A DNA stretch of 64,000 nucleotides from Terriglobia bacterium (GCA_020072585.1 JAIQGL010000015.1:62001-126000), one strand, 5' to 3'. Shown: positions 25,575 through 37,100, counted from the stretch's first letter. The notes: generated by a model from the sequence alone, not told the origin. Numbers and translations: made by a program.

Positions 25575-27185
25575 ATGCCGGTCCCGGGTCATGATTATGG
25601 TGTTGATACTGCCCTACAGTTGAAGGACCTCAACTGGGGGAACATTCAGGCGCAACGGAATGCAAATCCTGTTTTTGCCGGACGATATTTCAATCCTAAC
25701 GTCTCCGTTACCTGGGTGGATGAAGAAACCAAGAACGTAAAAGCGGCAAATCCAGACCTGGCGCATATCTTTCCCATGCAGAGCCCTGGTCTGCGTGAAC
25801 TTACGAGCCGTGTCCAGGGCATCGATCACATTCGTGTGGAGATCGATCCGCCTCGGATTGTTGCCCGGGCTGGAGCCGTAACCCTTTCTTCCACCGGAGC
25901 CATCACGGCCATCGCTGTTGCGAAAGGTGGGGCCGGCTATACAGCTCCACCAGCCGTAAAGATCATCAGCAGCTCAGGCGCAGGCGCCAAGGCAACCACA
26001 AACATCAATGCGCAGGGAGAAGTAACTAGTATCAACGTGACTGCTGGCGGCGCGGGGTATCGCTCAAACGTCAGAATCGTCGTGAATATCAACGCGCCTC
26101 CCGCCGGAGGAGCAACCGCCAGGGCCGGCGTTGTGACCCTTTCCGCGGCGGGAGCCATCACGAACATCGCAGTTGCAGGGGGTGGAGCGGGATATAAAAA
26201 GCCCCCGGCTATCGTCATCAAAGGTGGAAACTCAGAGGCCACCGCGACCGCCGCGATCAATGCTCTGGGAGCGGTTACAGCAATCAATGTGACATCAACG
26301 GGCTCCGGCTATCACCAGGGAATTACGGTTGACATTGATCCTCCGCCTGCGCCTGGAAGAAGAGCAACCGCCGGCGGAGTAAGTTTCACGAGCGCAGGAG
26401 CGGTGAGCGGGATTGCAATCGCAAAGCGGGGAAGCGGATACGTTGCGGCTCCGGCAGTGCATATTTCCAGCGACATCGGTCTTGGCGCGGGTGCGACCGC
26501 AACGGCAAACATTGTTGGAGGAGAAGTCACCAGCATAACCATAGTTACCGGCGGTTCATACCGGTTCGCCAACGTTGATTTCGTTCGCCGATGGGGAGAG
26601 GTTGATGCCAAGGCAACCTGTAGCCGGGTTTGGGATGTGGTGAAGGGCGGGGAACTTGCGTTTCCTGATTCCAAGACGGTCATTATCTATCTGGATATTG
26701 AAGCCATGGTCCGGCTGAATCCCCAGTATTGGGCGGGATGGGCTTCCAGCGTTTACTGGTACTGCACGGGCTTCTTTCAATGGCCTTTCTATCCTGGCCT
26801 GTACTGTACTACCAAGCACAATCCCCAGGACCACGGCGCCAACGCATTCCTGCACCGTGTTCCATCCGATGACGTGCAGGACGGCCTTACTTTGCCGCCG
26901 AATGGTTGCGCCAGCAAATGCTGGGGTGTATTTGCGACGAATCCCCAGCTTCCCAACCGTTTCGATCCAAACTACCAGCCTGACTGGCAGAACAGATTTG
27001 ATGACTGGGTCCAGACCGTTCATGTGTTTTTTGGATTGTTTGCATGGTCAGTGAAGGTCAAGGTTTTGCTATGGCAATATGGAATGCAAGGCGGATCTCC
27101 ACCGGCGTTTGATGCTTTGAATATTGACCTGGAAGAATCGTCCCCCAGCGGCGAGGCAACGCGCCGCATGCTGAAAATACCGTAA
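25575..27185 (+). CDS. DUF1906-like (glycoside-hydrolase-like) protein interrupted by three GGxGY repeats
   Basis: A 536-residue product; the start at 25575 follows CAGGAG. The N-terminal part (DYGVDTALQLKDLNWG then FAGRYFNP) and the later TVIIYLDIEAMVRLNPQYW segment look like two pieces of one Rv2525c/DUF1906-type TIM-barrel-like fold. Between them, residues about 96-332 form three tandem repeats of about 80 residues. Each has two GGxGY or GSGY turns (GGAGYTAPPAV, GGAGYRSNV, GGAGYKKPPAI, GSGYHQG, GSGYVAAPAV), as in phage and surface adhesion repeats. There is no signal peptide. Three Cys pairs occur only in the C-terminal third. First gene of a six-gene operon. A peptidoglycan- or glycan-directed role is inferred and the barrel's catalytic acid is not assigned. 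Confidence 0.62.
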   Translation: MPVPGHDYGVDTALQLKDLNWGNIQAQRNANPVFAGRYFNPNVSVTWVDEETKNVKAANPDLAHIFPMQSPGLRELTSRVQGIDHIRVEIDPPRIVARAGAVTLSSTGAITAIAVAKGGAGYTAPPAVKIISSSGAGAKATTNINAQGEVTSINVTAGGAGYRSNVRIVVNINAPPAGGATARAGVVTLSAAGAITNIAVAGGGAGYKKPPAIVIKGGNSEATATAAINALGAVTAINVTSTGSGYHQGITVDIDPPPAPGRRATAGGVSFTSAGAVSGIAIAKRGSGYVAAPAVHISSDIGLGAGATATANIVGGEVTSITIVTGGSYRFANVDFVRRWGEVDAKATCSRVWDVVKGGELAFPDSKTVIIYLDIEAMVRLNPQYWAGWASSVYWYCTGFFQWPFYPGLYCTTKHNPQDHGANAFLHRVPSDDVQDGLTLPPNGCASKCWGVFATNPQLPNRFDPNYQPDWQNRFDDWVQTVHVFFGLFAWSVKVKVLLWQYGMQGGSPPAFDALNIDLEESSPSGEATRRMLKIP

Positions 27186-27197
27186 ACCGGAGAGAGC

Positions 27198-30100
27198 ATG
27201 AGCGCCGAAGCGTTTGTTAGCGGGTTGCTCAAGAACTTTTGGCAGGCCATACAGCCGCTGATTGATGCTGTAGCGCCTCTCGGCGGCGTTCCTCCTTCCA
27301 CCAACGGCATATCGGCTTTGCTCGCCGAATTTGGTTGGGCGCTGGATCCCAATGCAGATCCCGCGGCCATGCAGAGAGTGTTTGCCGACCTTGTGCGCGA
27401 CCTGAACGCGATCGTGGCCGACGCAACCAGGCTCGATCCGCATTCGTCGCAGGCGGACATCAACCGCGTGACAGCCGATCTCGCCGCACTCCTGGCGGAC
27501 ATTGGAAATCTCGCATCCGCAGGAAGCGGCCTCACTTTCTCTCCATTCAACCAGCAGGAGTTCTGGTCGGGTCCTCAGAGCTTTCCGGTTTTGCTATGGC
27601 CATATCTGGTACACCGCTATTTGCGCAGCCAGGTCAGTATTCTTTATGGAGCGCTCCGCTTTCTCGGCATCCTGACCGAAACTTCGCACTCTGCGGTAGA
27701 CAACGGGCGCGGTGGCTATATTGAAAGGAAGATCAACTGGGAGCGAATTCCCCGGTATGCCTCGCAGCCGGGAAGCACCTTTGCCGGCGTTTATCACTGG
27801 GGTGATAGCGCTACGCCGCTCGATCATGTCGCGCTCATCCAGGGAATGGGGGCACTCGCTGGAACTTTTCCGATTGCCAGCGTGGTTGATGCGCCCAGTG
27901 AAGAAGTTCAGGACATTTTCTATCCGGCAGGAGCTCCACCCAATCTCTTGCAGTTGAGTGCATCTCCAATACCGTCATTGGACATCGACGGCCCGATACA
28001 AATTTTGCTCAAGCTGATCCTGGGCATAATTCCTGTTCCAGCGGCCGGAGGCACGCCCGCCGATCCAGTAGGGATCGCCCTCTTTCCCGTTCTGGATGGC
28101 GAAGCCGCAGCGCAATTTCAGGTGACGGAGACGTTTGCCATCACCGTGGAGGGACACTTCCAGTCCATTCCGGTGGTAGTGGAATTCCGCCCCGCACCCG
28201 GCGGTGGAATCAGCGCACAGGTGAGCCAGGTAACCCTCGATGCGCTGGCGTCGCAGACACAAATCGCCGGAACAGTGACTCTTAGCGCAAAAGCGCCGGC
28301 CGCTGCCCCATGGATTCCCCTTGGGGTTGCATCCTCGAATCGTCTTGAACTGGCAGGAGCGCATCTTGCGGTGAGGACCACAGGACCGCTCGACAAGCTC
28401 GACTACGAAGTCGAAGTCGGTTTCGATGGGGCCAAGCTGGTTTTGGACCTCTCTGATTCAGATGGATTTCTGCAAAGCCTAATGGGAAGCGGACCACAGG
28501 GCATTGATGTCTCCTGCACTATCAAATGGTCACGGAAAACCGGATTCAGCTTTAACGGACAATCCAGCGTCTCAGCAACCATCCCGGTTCACAATACATT
28601 TGCCAACGTCCTGGCCGTGGACACGATTTCATTAGCCATGGGCGCCGGGAGCGGCGCCGATACTGCAATGCTGTCAATCGCCGCTTCCGGGGGCCTTGTT
28701 TTAGGGCCAATTGCTGCTTCGGTGGAAAAAGTAGGGGCACAGCTCCAGTTCAAGAATGACCCATCGCACCACGGAAACCTTGGCGATTTCGATCTGCGTT
28801 TCAGCTTCCAGCCACCAAGCGGTATCGGGCTGGTAATTGATGCGCCCTCGGTGACGGGCGGTGGTTATCTGTTCTTCGATTTTCAAAAAGAACAATACAC
28901 CGGGATATTGCAACTGGAGATTGCAGAAACCATCGCGGTCAAAGCTATCGGTCTTCTTACCACCCGCATGCCTGATGGCTCCAAGGGCTTTTCGCTGCTG
29001 GTGATCATTACGGTGGAAGGCTTTACCCCTATCCAGCTTGGTTTTGGATTCACGCTGACTGGCATCGGCGGGCTGCTGGGAGTAAACCGCACGGCAGCGG
29101 TGGACGCGTTGCGCTCCGGTATCAAGGCCGGAGCACTCGGCTCTATCCTCTTTCCGGTTGATCCGGTGCGTAATGCGCCGCGCATCGTAAGCGATGTTGG
29201 CACGGTATTCCCGGTGGCGCTGAACCGCTACGTTTTTGGTCCCATGGTAATGATCAACTGGGGCACGCCAGTCATCCTGACTCTTGAACTCGGATTGGTG
29301 CTGGAGGTGCCGGACCCGGTTCGGTTGTTCATTCTGGGCCGTCTACAGGTCATCCTGCCGGAACCAAAAAATGCGCTGGCACAGATACGCATGGATTCGC
29401 TTGGCGTCGTTGATTTTAGCAAGGCTGAGGTCTCGCTCGACGCTACTTTATACGATTCAAAAATTCTCTCCTTTGCGCTCACCGGGGACATGGCATTGCG
29501 CGCAAACTTCGGCAGCAATCATGGCTTTCTGCTGGCTATCGGCGGCTGGAATCCGCGGTTCCCCTCTCCCGCCGGTTTTCCCAGGCTCTCGCGGATGGCG
29601 ATTACGCTCTCCAGCAGTGACAATGCGCGGCTGCGCCTGGAATCCTATTTGGCCGTTACCTCAAACACCGTTCAGTTTGGCGCCCGCGCCGATTTCTTTT
29701 TTGGCGCAGGACCTTTCGGCGTTGAAGGCTATCTTGGTTTTGATGCCCTGTTCCACTTTGCTCCTTTTTCATTCATCGCCGATCTGAGCGCAAGCGTCGC
29801 CTTGCGCGCCGGGAGCACCATACTGATGAGTGTGGGACTCACCATGACGCTCACAGGCCCGTCACCCTGGCACGTCTGGGGAACAGCGTCATTCACCATT
29901 TTGTTCGTGAAACAATCGGTGACCTTTGATGCCACGTATGGTCCTGATCCGCCTCCTGTTCTGCCTGATCCCGTCAATGTCAAGTCCCTGCTGATCGCCG
30001 CTCTCAACGATGCGCGCAACTGGAGCAGTGAATTACCGGCAAATGCGCGCCCGCTGGTTACCTTCCGCCCCGCGGCAGGCGCAACCGGTGCATTGCGCGT

Positions 30101-30566
30101 GCACCCCCTGGCGGAGCTTGCGGTCCGTGAACGCGTGGCGCCGCTGGACATGGCCATCAACAGGTTTGGTAATGCGCCGGTAAGTGGCGGCAACCTGTTC
30201 TCTTTGAAGGCGGTCCGCAGCGATACCGGGGCTGAGATACCTTCACAAAGCATCAGTGATGCGTTTGCGCTTGCCCAATTCCTGGAGATGAGCGACGACC
30301 AGAAATTGTCCGCTCCGGCTTTTACCAGCGAGCATGCTGGCATTCGCTTTACTACGGGTGATTTTGCATACGGATATGAACCTTCTCTGGATACGGCCAT
30401 CACCTACGAAACCGTAACGGTTGTGCCGGGGCAAGCGGCTGCACAACAGTTAAGGACCTTCTTCATGCCCGCAACCGCCATGGAAGGGACGATCTCGTTG
30501 GCGGCAGCGGCGCAGGCAATCAAGCAACAGACTGCCGCCAGCAGACGCGGCATAAGAACAAGGTGA
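27198..30566 (+). CDS. Giant DUF6603-like beta-rich protein, 1122 aa
   Basis: A 1122-residue protein with no signal peptide, 12 bases after the previous gene. Residues 1-240 are helical and Trp/Tyr-containing. About 300-930 is a long run of amphipathic beta strands with the stretch GGGYLFFDFQKEQYTGILQL and ITVEGFTPIQLGFGFTLTGIGG, which I associate with DUF6603, a domain without known function. The strands repeat with a period suggesting an elongated sheet or prism. The last 180 residues are less ordered and end in a basic SRRGIRTR tail. No catalytic motif, Cys pair or heme site is seen. It is probably a structural component of an assembly built with the downstream products; this is inference. 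Confidence 0.6.
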   Translation: MSAEAFVSGLLKNFWQAIQPLIDAVAPLGGVPPSTNGISALLAEFGWALDPNADPAAMQRVFADLVRDLNAIVADATRLDPHSSQADINRVTADLAALLADIGNLASAGSGLTFSPFNQQEFWSGPQSFPVLLWPYLVHRYLRSQVSILYGALRFLGILTETSHSAVDNGRGGYIERKINWERIPRYASQPGSTFAGVYHWGDSATPLDHVALIQGMGALAGTFPIASVVDAPSEEVQDIFYPAGAPPNLLQLSASPIPSLDIDGPIQILLKLILGIIPVPAAGGTPADPVGIALFPVLDGEAAAQFQVTETFAITVEGHFQSIPVVVEFRPAPGGGISAQVSQVTLDALASQTQIAGTVTLSAKAPAAAPWIPLGVASSNRLELAGAHLAVRTTGPLDKLDYEVEVGFDGAKLVLDLSDSDGFLQSLMGSGPQGIDVSCTIKWSRKTGFSFNGQSSVSATIPVHNTFANVLAVDTISLAMGAGSGADTAMLSIAASGGLVLGPIAASVEKVGAQLQFKNDPSHHGNLGDFDLRFSFQPPSGIGLVIDAPSVTGGGYLFFDFQKEQYTGILQLEIAETIAVKAIGLLTTRMPDGSKGFSLLVIITVEGFTPIQLGFGFTLTGIGGLLGVNRTAAVDALRSGIKAGALGSILFPVDPVRNAPRIVSDVGTVFPVALNRYVFGPMVMINWGTPVILTLELGLVLEVPDPVRLFILGRLQVILPEPKNALAQIRMDSLGVVDFSKAEVSLDATLYDSKILSFALTGDMALRANFGSNHGFLLAIGGWNPRFPSPAGFPRLSRMAITLSSSDNARLRLESYLAVTSNTVQFGARADFFFGAGPFGVEGYLGFDALFHFAPFSFIADLSASVALRAGSTILMSVGLTMTLTGPSPWHVWGTASFTILFVKQSVTFDATYGPDPPPVLPDPVNVKSLLIAALNDARNWSSELPANARPLVTFRPAAGATGALRVHPLAELAVRERVAPLDMAINRFGNAPVSGGNLFSLKAVRSDTGAEIPSQSISDAFALAQFLEMSDDQKLSAPAFTSEHAGIRFTTGDFAYGYEPSLDTAITYETVTVVPGQAAAQQLRTFFMPATAMEGTISLAAAAQAIKQQTAASRRGIRTR

Positions 30567-30570
30567 TGCA

Positions 30571-33270
30571 ATGACCGACGTGAATCTTGCGGCAATCAGC
30601 TTCTTGTCATGGGTGCGCCAGGGACTGGCGGCGCGAAGCGGGATTGCCGGCAGTGTCGGAGTAAAGGACGGGCATCTTGCCCTTCCCGTAAGTCTCAGCC
30701 TCAATGGCGCCAAGCTCTCAGCTTTGCCGGTGCAAATCTACGGGCCAGGCGATATTACAGGCATCGACGCGCAGGAAATAATTCGCACTGAACCGCCGCA
30801 CTTGATGGCGAATTTTGAGCCTAATTATTTCCCCTTCATTGAATTTGATCATCCTGACTTTCCCTGGATGTTTACTCCGGCGAACGCCGGAGCCGCTGGG
30901 ACCTTGCAGCCGTGGCTATGTCTTGTGGTGGTGCGAAGAGACACAGCCAACATAAGCATGGATACACGCAAGCCGTTGCCTGTGCTGGCTTGCCCATTGT
31001 GGGAGCTGCCTAATCCGGCAGAAGCCTGGGCCTGGGCTCATGCCCAAGTGGCTCGAACCGGGTCAGTGCCAAATATCAATGATGCCTTGGCGCTGCCAGA
31101 GCGTAATCTCTCGCGGATTTTATGCCCGCGAAGACTGGATCCAACGACTGCCTACTACGCATGCCTGGTGCCGACATTTGACGTAGGGCGAAAAGCCGGT
31201 TTAGGCCAGACGTTCACCAAAGATGAAGAGACAGCGTTGTTGCTTGCCTGGACGCCCGCGCCCGCTGGTGACACGCAAACTCGTGCTCAACTGCCTGTGT
31301 ATTATCACTGGGAGTTCACGACCGGAGTGGAAGGGGATTTTGAAGCGCTGGTGCGCCGCTTGCAACCGCGCGACCTGCCGGCAAGCGTTGGAGTGAGCGA
31401 AGTGGATGTGAGCACGCCGGGGTGGGGTGTTGGCCCTTATCCAACCACTGCGGCAGGGGCTGTGATGCAGATGGAAGGGGCGCTTCGCAACCCTGCCAGG
31501 CCCGCCACGCCATGGGCCGATGATGTGCGTATCCCGCTGCAAACCAAATTGAGGCAAATCCTCGATACAACGGCTAAGCCCGCAGGCAGCCAGCCCTCTG
31601 TGGTGGGCCCTCCCCTTTATGGGCAGTGGTATCCCAAGCTAGACAGCCTGCCGCCAGCGGGCAGTCCTCCTTTGTGGTTTAGCGAGGCGAACCTGGAACT
31701 ACGATTCCGGATTGCCGCCGGCTTGGGAGCCCAGGTTGTACGTTTTGAACAGGAAGATCTGATGGCTTCCGCATGGGACCAGTTGGCCGCGCAAAGCGTG
31801 GACAATGAGCAGATCAAGAGTGCTCAACTTGCGGAAGAAGTGGGACAGGCCTTGGTGGATAAGCACCTGTCCTCTCTGAATGTGGCCCGGTTTCTTCAGG
31901 TAACGGCCCCACTTCATGCAGCCGTTGTACAAAACGCCGCAGGCACATCCTCTGCAAAGGTTGCGAGCGTGACTGCGCCATCCGCGAAGGACGTTAAGCC
32001 TGCGCCCAGCGCAGTGCGACTGGCGGGGACGGAATCTACAGCCGCTTTCCGGCGGCTAGCCAGGGCTCGTGGTCCGATTGCGCGGCGTGTGGCTGCTGCC
32101 CGGGGCAAGGCGGTTCCGACTGTCGCGCAGAAGAACGTTGCTAAAATTGCGAGTGGCGCTGCTTCTCCATTCGCGCCTACAACGCCACGCGCCACCCGTG
32201 CAGTTACTTTGCTGCGCGAGACCATTGCGGGAACCGCAGTTCCAGCACCCAGCAATCCTTCGATCATGGGCACGATGCTGGGGCAAATCAATCCGTCTGC
32301 AACGGCCCTGGCGGCGGTCCAGCAGGATGCTCCCCAGGCGCAGAGCACGGATCTCCTTCGTTTCGCGCCCACGTTTTCCCAACCCATGTATGAGGCATTG
32401 CGGGACTTCTTTTCAGACATGCTGTTGCCGGGGCTGGAAAATGTCCCCCCGAATAGCATCACGCTGCTGGAGACAAATCCCCAGTTCGTGGAAGCCTATA
32501 TGCTTGGCCTGAACCATGAGATGAGCCGTGAGCTGTTGTGGCGTGGCTATCCCACGGACCAGCGAGGTACATACTTCCGGCAGTTTTGGGACGTGAGCGG
32601 ACGGGTCCCGCCTCCAACTGCGGAAGAGAGAGCGCAGCTTCTAGACATTCAACCCGCAGCCGCGTGGCAGGATAATACTCATCTTGGCGATCATGCGCTG
32701 AACAATACAGCGCCGGCAATGATCGTGCTGGCGTTGCGCGGCGATCTGCTGAACCGCTATCCACGCGCAATCATTTATTCGGTCCAGGCCCAGTGGTCAT
32801 CTGTGGCGGCCGATGCGCAACGAACTCTGGGAACCACGGAACTGTATCCGATGTTTCGCGTAACTCGGGCGCCGGATATCACCTTGCTCGGTTTTGCCTT
32901 GACTGCACAGCAGGCCCGCGGAGCGGATGTCCCAAGCGCGGCTACAGGCGCGCCGTCCACTCCCAGCAATGACGCCGGGTGGTTTTTCGTGCTTCAGGAG
33001 CAGCCAACCGAGCCGCGATTCGGACTGGACGCGGCCGCCGACAATCTTTTCGGGGCCATGCCCGCCCAATGGAGCGATCTTTCATGGGCCCATCTGGCTG
33101 CCAACGCAGCCGCATTGCGACAACTTACCCATGCCTCCGTGAATGGAAGATTGACAGGACTTATTTTGGGCAGCGCAACGTGGGGAAAAAACAGTGCGCA
33201 TATGGCCTTTATCGTTCGGCAAAGCCCTTTCCGGATGGCGGTGCACGCGAGGACATGGCTTCGGGCTTGA
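30571..33270 (+). CDS. Unknown 899-aa protein of the giant-protein operon
   Basis: Not assigned to a named family. The 899-residue product starts four bases after the DUF6603-like gene behind AGGTGATG. The N-terminal 130 residues carry a striking block: GPGDITGIDAQEIIRTEP, FEPNYFPFIEFDHPDFPW and LQPWLCLVVV. The middle (about 470-570) is an Ala/Arg/Pro-rich low-complexity linker. The C-terminal 330 residues resume ordered sequence, with LGLNHEMSRELLWRGYPTDQRGTYF near 650 and FVLQEQPTEPRFGLD near 810. No signal peptide and no membrane segment. Sequence resemblance to unnamed proteins with the same FP-EFD-DFPW block is from memory only. Confidence 0.6.
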   Translation: MTDVNLAAISFLSWVRQGLAARSGIAGSVGVKDGHLALPVSLSLNGAKLSALPVQIYGPGDITGIDAQEIIRTEPPHLMANFEPNYFPFIEFDHPDFPWMFTPANAGAAGTLQPWLCLVVVRRDTANISMDTRKPLPVLACPLWELPNPAEAWAWAHAQVARTGSVPNINDALALPERNLSRILCPRRLDPTTAYYACLVPTFDVGRKAGLGQTFTKDEETALLLAWTPAPAGDTQTRAQLPVYYHWEFTTGVEGDFEALVRRLQPRDLPASVGVSEVDVSTPGWGVGPYPTTAAGAVMQMEGALRNPARPATPWADDVRIPLQTKLRQILDTTAKPAGSQPSVVGPPLYGQWYPKLDSLPPAGSPPLWFSEANLELRFRIAAGLGAQVVRFEQEDLMASAWDQLAAQSVDNEQIKSAQLAEEVGQALVDKHLSSLNVARFLQVTAPLHAAVVQNAAGTSSAKVASVTAPSAKDVKPAPSAVRLAGTESTAAFRRLARARGPIARRVAAARGKAVPTVAQKNVAKIASGAASPFAPTTPRATRAVTLLRETIAGTAVPAPSNPSIMGTMLGQINPSATALAAVQQDAPQAQSTDLLRFAPTFSQPMYEALRDFFSDMLLPGLENVPPNSITLLETNPQFVEAYMLGLNHEMSRELLWRGYPTDQRGTYFRQFWDVSGRVPPPTAEERAQLLDIQPAAAWQDNTHLGDHALNNTAPAMIVLALRGDLLNRYPRAIIYSVQAQWSSVAADAQRTLGTTELYPMFRVTRAPDITLLGFALTAQQARGADVPSAATGAPSTPSNDAGWFFVLQEQPTEPRFGLDAAADNLFGAMPAQWSDLSWAHLAANAAALRQLTHASVNGRLTGLILGSATWGKNSAHMAFIVRQSPFRMAVHARTWLRA

Positions 33271-33300
33271 ACGCCGATTTCAATTGGAAGAGGACGAGAC

Positions 33301-34149
33301 GTGGTTTATCTCACAAACGAACTATCGTTATGGCAGGCGGAGTCACAGCGTCTTGATGCCGGAATTGCGCAATTGATAGCCGGCGCCGCACAACAGGACC
33401 AGGCGGCCGCCGCGGCGCGCGCGCGCGCTTCCGCTGCCCGGGCTGATGCAGCGCGCCTGAGCGGTGAAGCCAGCGCATTGCAATCCCAGGCAGCAGCCGC
33501 CGACGCACAGGTGGCAAGTCTGGACCAGCAGATTGCAGAACAAGTCATGAATGAACCCGACGAGTTCATTGAGGTGGGTGGCAGATCCAGACGTAATCCG
33601 GAATGGACAGTCTGGAAAGCGCGATTGGATGATTTGAATGCGCAACGCGCCCAGGCTTTCTCGTCAGCAACCAGTCTCCATGCCCAGGCCAACCAGCGCA
33701 GCGCTGCCGCGGCCCAGTCCCAGAGCGTGGCCGCCGCTGCTGATAACGATGCAGCCACCGCGACCGCTCTTGCAGGACAACTCCGGCAGCAGGCCGTGCA
33801 ACTGGCGCCGCAGAAAGCTGCCGCCGACCAGCAGATCACGAATATCACGCGATGGCAGCAGGAGCTTGCGCGCCAGCCAATGAATCGAACTGCGCTGGAG
33901 ACAACAGCGAGTGAAATTTTCAGCCAGACCAATTCTCTGGAAGGCGAGTACAAATCGTTCGTCGACCAGGCAAACGCCGCCGAGAAAAGACTATGGTACC
34001 TGCAAACACTGGCGCAGGAATTGAACAGCAAACTTGGTGATTGGCTAGGCCAACTCCTGCCGGCAGCTACCGAGGTTGCGAATGCCACAGCGGCGCTGAA
34101 CGACGTACAAACACGAATTCAGCACGTGCTGCAAAGGATACCAGAATGA
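33301..34149 (+). CDS. Alanine/glutamine-rich coiled-coil protein, 282 aa
   Basis: A 282-residue product from a GTG start behind GGAAGAGGACG. Almost the entire length is helical with heptad character and extreme Ala/Gln content, especially residues 10-75 and 120-190. A short non-helical break with NEPDEFIEVGGRSRRNPEWTVW lies at about 83-102. The two arms could fold back as an antiparallel hairpin. No export signal. Its stop overlaps the start of the 2058-residue gene (ATGA), so translation is coupled. The N-terminus of that giant protein is also coiled coil, so the two may interact directly. Function unknown. Confidence 0.62.
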   Translation: MVYLTNELSLWQAESQRLDAGIAQLIAGAAQQDQAAAAARARASAARADAARLSGEASALQSQAAAADAQVASLDQQIAEQVMNEPDEFIEVGGRSRRNPEWTVWKARLDDLNAQRAQAFSSATSLHAQANQRSAAAAQSQSVAAAADNDAATATALAGQLRQQAVQLAPQKAAADQQITNITRWQQELARQPMNRTALETTASEIFSQTNSLEGEYKSFVDQANAAEKRLWYLQTLAQELNSKLGDWLGQLLPAATEVANATAALNDVQTRIQHVLQRIPE

Positions 34150-37100
34150 GGCCTGTCACTTCTCCTGAACCAATAGAGATTGATCCGGATCTGGAGTTGC
34201 AGCGTACACAGCGTCTCCAGGAGTTGAGGGCGCTGTATGACGCAGCGGTGACGCGTTTGGAGACGGCCAAGCGCCATCAATCAGACGTTCAAGTGGCGAG
34301 CAATCAAATGCAAAATGAACTGAACCAGACCCAGGCTCAGGTGCCGGCGGCGCAGCAGGATGCAGCAACGAAACGATCAGCCGCGGATACGCGGAAGGCA
34401 CGGGTTGCCGAACTTCGGGCCGCATACGACGCGGCCACCGCGCGCCTGCTGGGCAGTGTAGACACGCGTCAGCCGATTCTGCTCCTTCCCATCCGCCTGG
34501 AAACCAGATTCATGCGCTCCTCCCTTGCTGGGCCAGTGGAATTGCTGATCCGCATTTATCCGGATGACATTCATATCGATACCCACGAGCCATTGCTGAC
34601 CGCGGATGAACAGCGCTGGGGAGTGTTTTTCCAGCAACAAAAGAACGCCACAGACGATGTGAAGAAGAGGGCATGGCGGCAGTTGGTGGAACGCTTCGGC
34701 GTGCGACGTGCGGCATGGATCGGGCGGATCTCAGCATTGCCTCCTACTACGCCGCGCACCGCTTCATGGACGCGTGCTCCTTATTCCAAAGTGCTGCCGG
34801 ATCGATGGGTGGCTGTGGCTTATCGCGGTGATCAACCGGCAGCCACAGTATGGGGAAAGGATATATTGGGAAATGATATCGGAGACTTCCTCCCCACCGG
34901 ACCCGCGCCTGTAACACCGGCCACTCCGCCCACAGCTTCCAACCCCGCATTACCTGCCGTGGACGACGGAATGCGCTGGATGGTCGATTTCGCTGTGGCC
35001 GAAAATGCGGGCATGGCACTGCGCATCCCGCTCACAGACGAGCAGGCGGCCCGTGGATTTGAACGCCTCATCGTGGTTGGTGTCAGGAACCTGGATACGA
35101 CGAATACAGCGGCGCTTGTAGTAGAGATGCTGGAGGCGCAACATTACACGCAAGGCCTTTCACTGCTGCCACAAAACACGCCGACCAACAACACGGAAGC
35201 TGCGGCTTCAGGATTTGGCGCCGGTGAGCGCGATGCAGACGTTGCCTACAGCGTGGAACAGGGAAGTCCGCTCCTAGCCGCCACGCCTCCGCTCACAGAT
35301 AACTGGTTGGATGGACACTGGCTTGCTTGGGCGCTCGGTATTACGACTGCGACCTTCGAGCATATCCACTATGCTGACGGTACGGAGCAGCGCGATGCCC
35401 GCCGAACCAACCGGCAGTTGTGGCCGCAGGATACTCCCTGGCTGCGCCGGTTGCTGATCAGCGGAGATGCAGGAAACATCTCTGATTTCATCCGTGACCA
35501 TTTCTCCAGCTATGTGATCGCGCGGGGCCCGCTTCCCACTCTCAGGGTAGGTACCCAGCCTTACGGATTGTTGCCGGTGACTGCATTTGAACGGCTCTGC
35601 CTGCGTCCCCGCTCGGGTCTGGAAGCTCTGTTCTTGCAACGTTTCCGTTCGCTCCAAAGCGTATGGAAGCGGGCGGCGGCGCTTGCTCCCTCGGTCACGC
35701 GTGGCAATGACCTGGTGCAAGTGATGGCAGGATCGGGCACAGCCTGTCGTTATCTAGCTCAGGATTTTCAAAACAATACACCGCTACCGGCAGTTGAGGT
35801 TGCGCTAGCCGATCTTGTGCCTAAGTTGCTGCTGGGTGGAAACCCTGTCCTCCTGGCTGAGACCCTGGACGCCTGCTCGCATCGTTTTGATGCCTGGGTA
35901 ACTTCGCTGGCCGCACGCCGCCTGGATGAACTGCGCAGGAGCAGCGCAGACGGCATCCGTTTAGGCGGATATGGATGGCTCGAGGATGTGCGTCCCTCGC
36001 CGCCATGGCAAACGGCAACTCCACCCGCAGGTGTGCCCGGCCCTGTATTCCAGTCACCCAGCAACATGGGATTTGTGCAGGCGCCGTCACTTGCTCATGC
36101 CACTACAGCGGCGATCTTACGCAGCGGATATCTTTCCCACCTGGATCAGGGAGATGGCAATCCATTCGCAATCAACCTCTCTTCTGATCGTGTACGCCGG
36201 GCCGAATGGCTGCTACAAGGAGTGCGGCAGGGGCAATCTCTGGGCGCGCTGCTCGGATATCGTTTTGAAAGACGCCTGCATGAGAACAACCTGGACCAAT
36301 ACATCGCCCGTTTTCGCACGCTGGCCGCTATTAAACAGAATGATGAGTTGGCCAATGCCTATGCCCAGGTCAGGATCAAACAACAACTCTACGATGATGT
36401 AAAAACGCTGCGCGACGAAGCAGCCCAGGCGCGGGCGAGCGCCACTGCGTGGCGAATCGAGAAAGAGTCACGACAACTGACGCGCCAGCAATACCAGAAC
36501 ACGATGGATGTCTTTGTGGCGCTCCAGGCCCAGGTACAAAGCGCTGCCACAGCCAGCGCAAGCGCACTCACCGCCGCAAACCAGCATCGCGCCGCCATTC
36601 TGCAAAGCACGCTCCACCGGACAACCATCAATAAGCCAGGCTTCGGTGCGGTGGAGATAGTGGACAGCGCAAGCCTGATTGAAGAAGTGGATGTCGATGG
36701 CTGGAAGGCCGCGCAGGCACAGCTTGACGCCGCATTGCAGCAAGCCCGGACCACGGAAGCGAACTTGCGTCAGAGACTGGCGGATGCCAAGCCGGCATAC
36801 GATATCGCGGTGCAGCAGGCGGCACGGCTCGATGATCCTAACAATCCGCAATCTGTTCCCGCAGCCAAAGCCGCGGAAGATCAGCAGACCCATCTTGCGG
36901 ATGGATTTGACCTTCAGGCCACAACCAAAGAAGGGCAGCCAGGCAAAGCCGAACAGGATCTCGCAGCGGCTCGGCTCACCCTTGCGCAGACGATCACCGC
37001 ACAATGGCAGAAATCCTTGGTGTCTGTAGCCGCCAACAACGTGGTGGACGGTCTGGAGTTGCGGCGGAGATGGAGTACTGGACGGCAAACACCAACCCGC

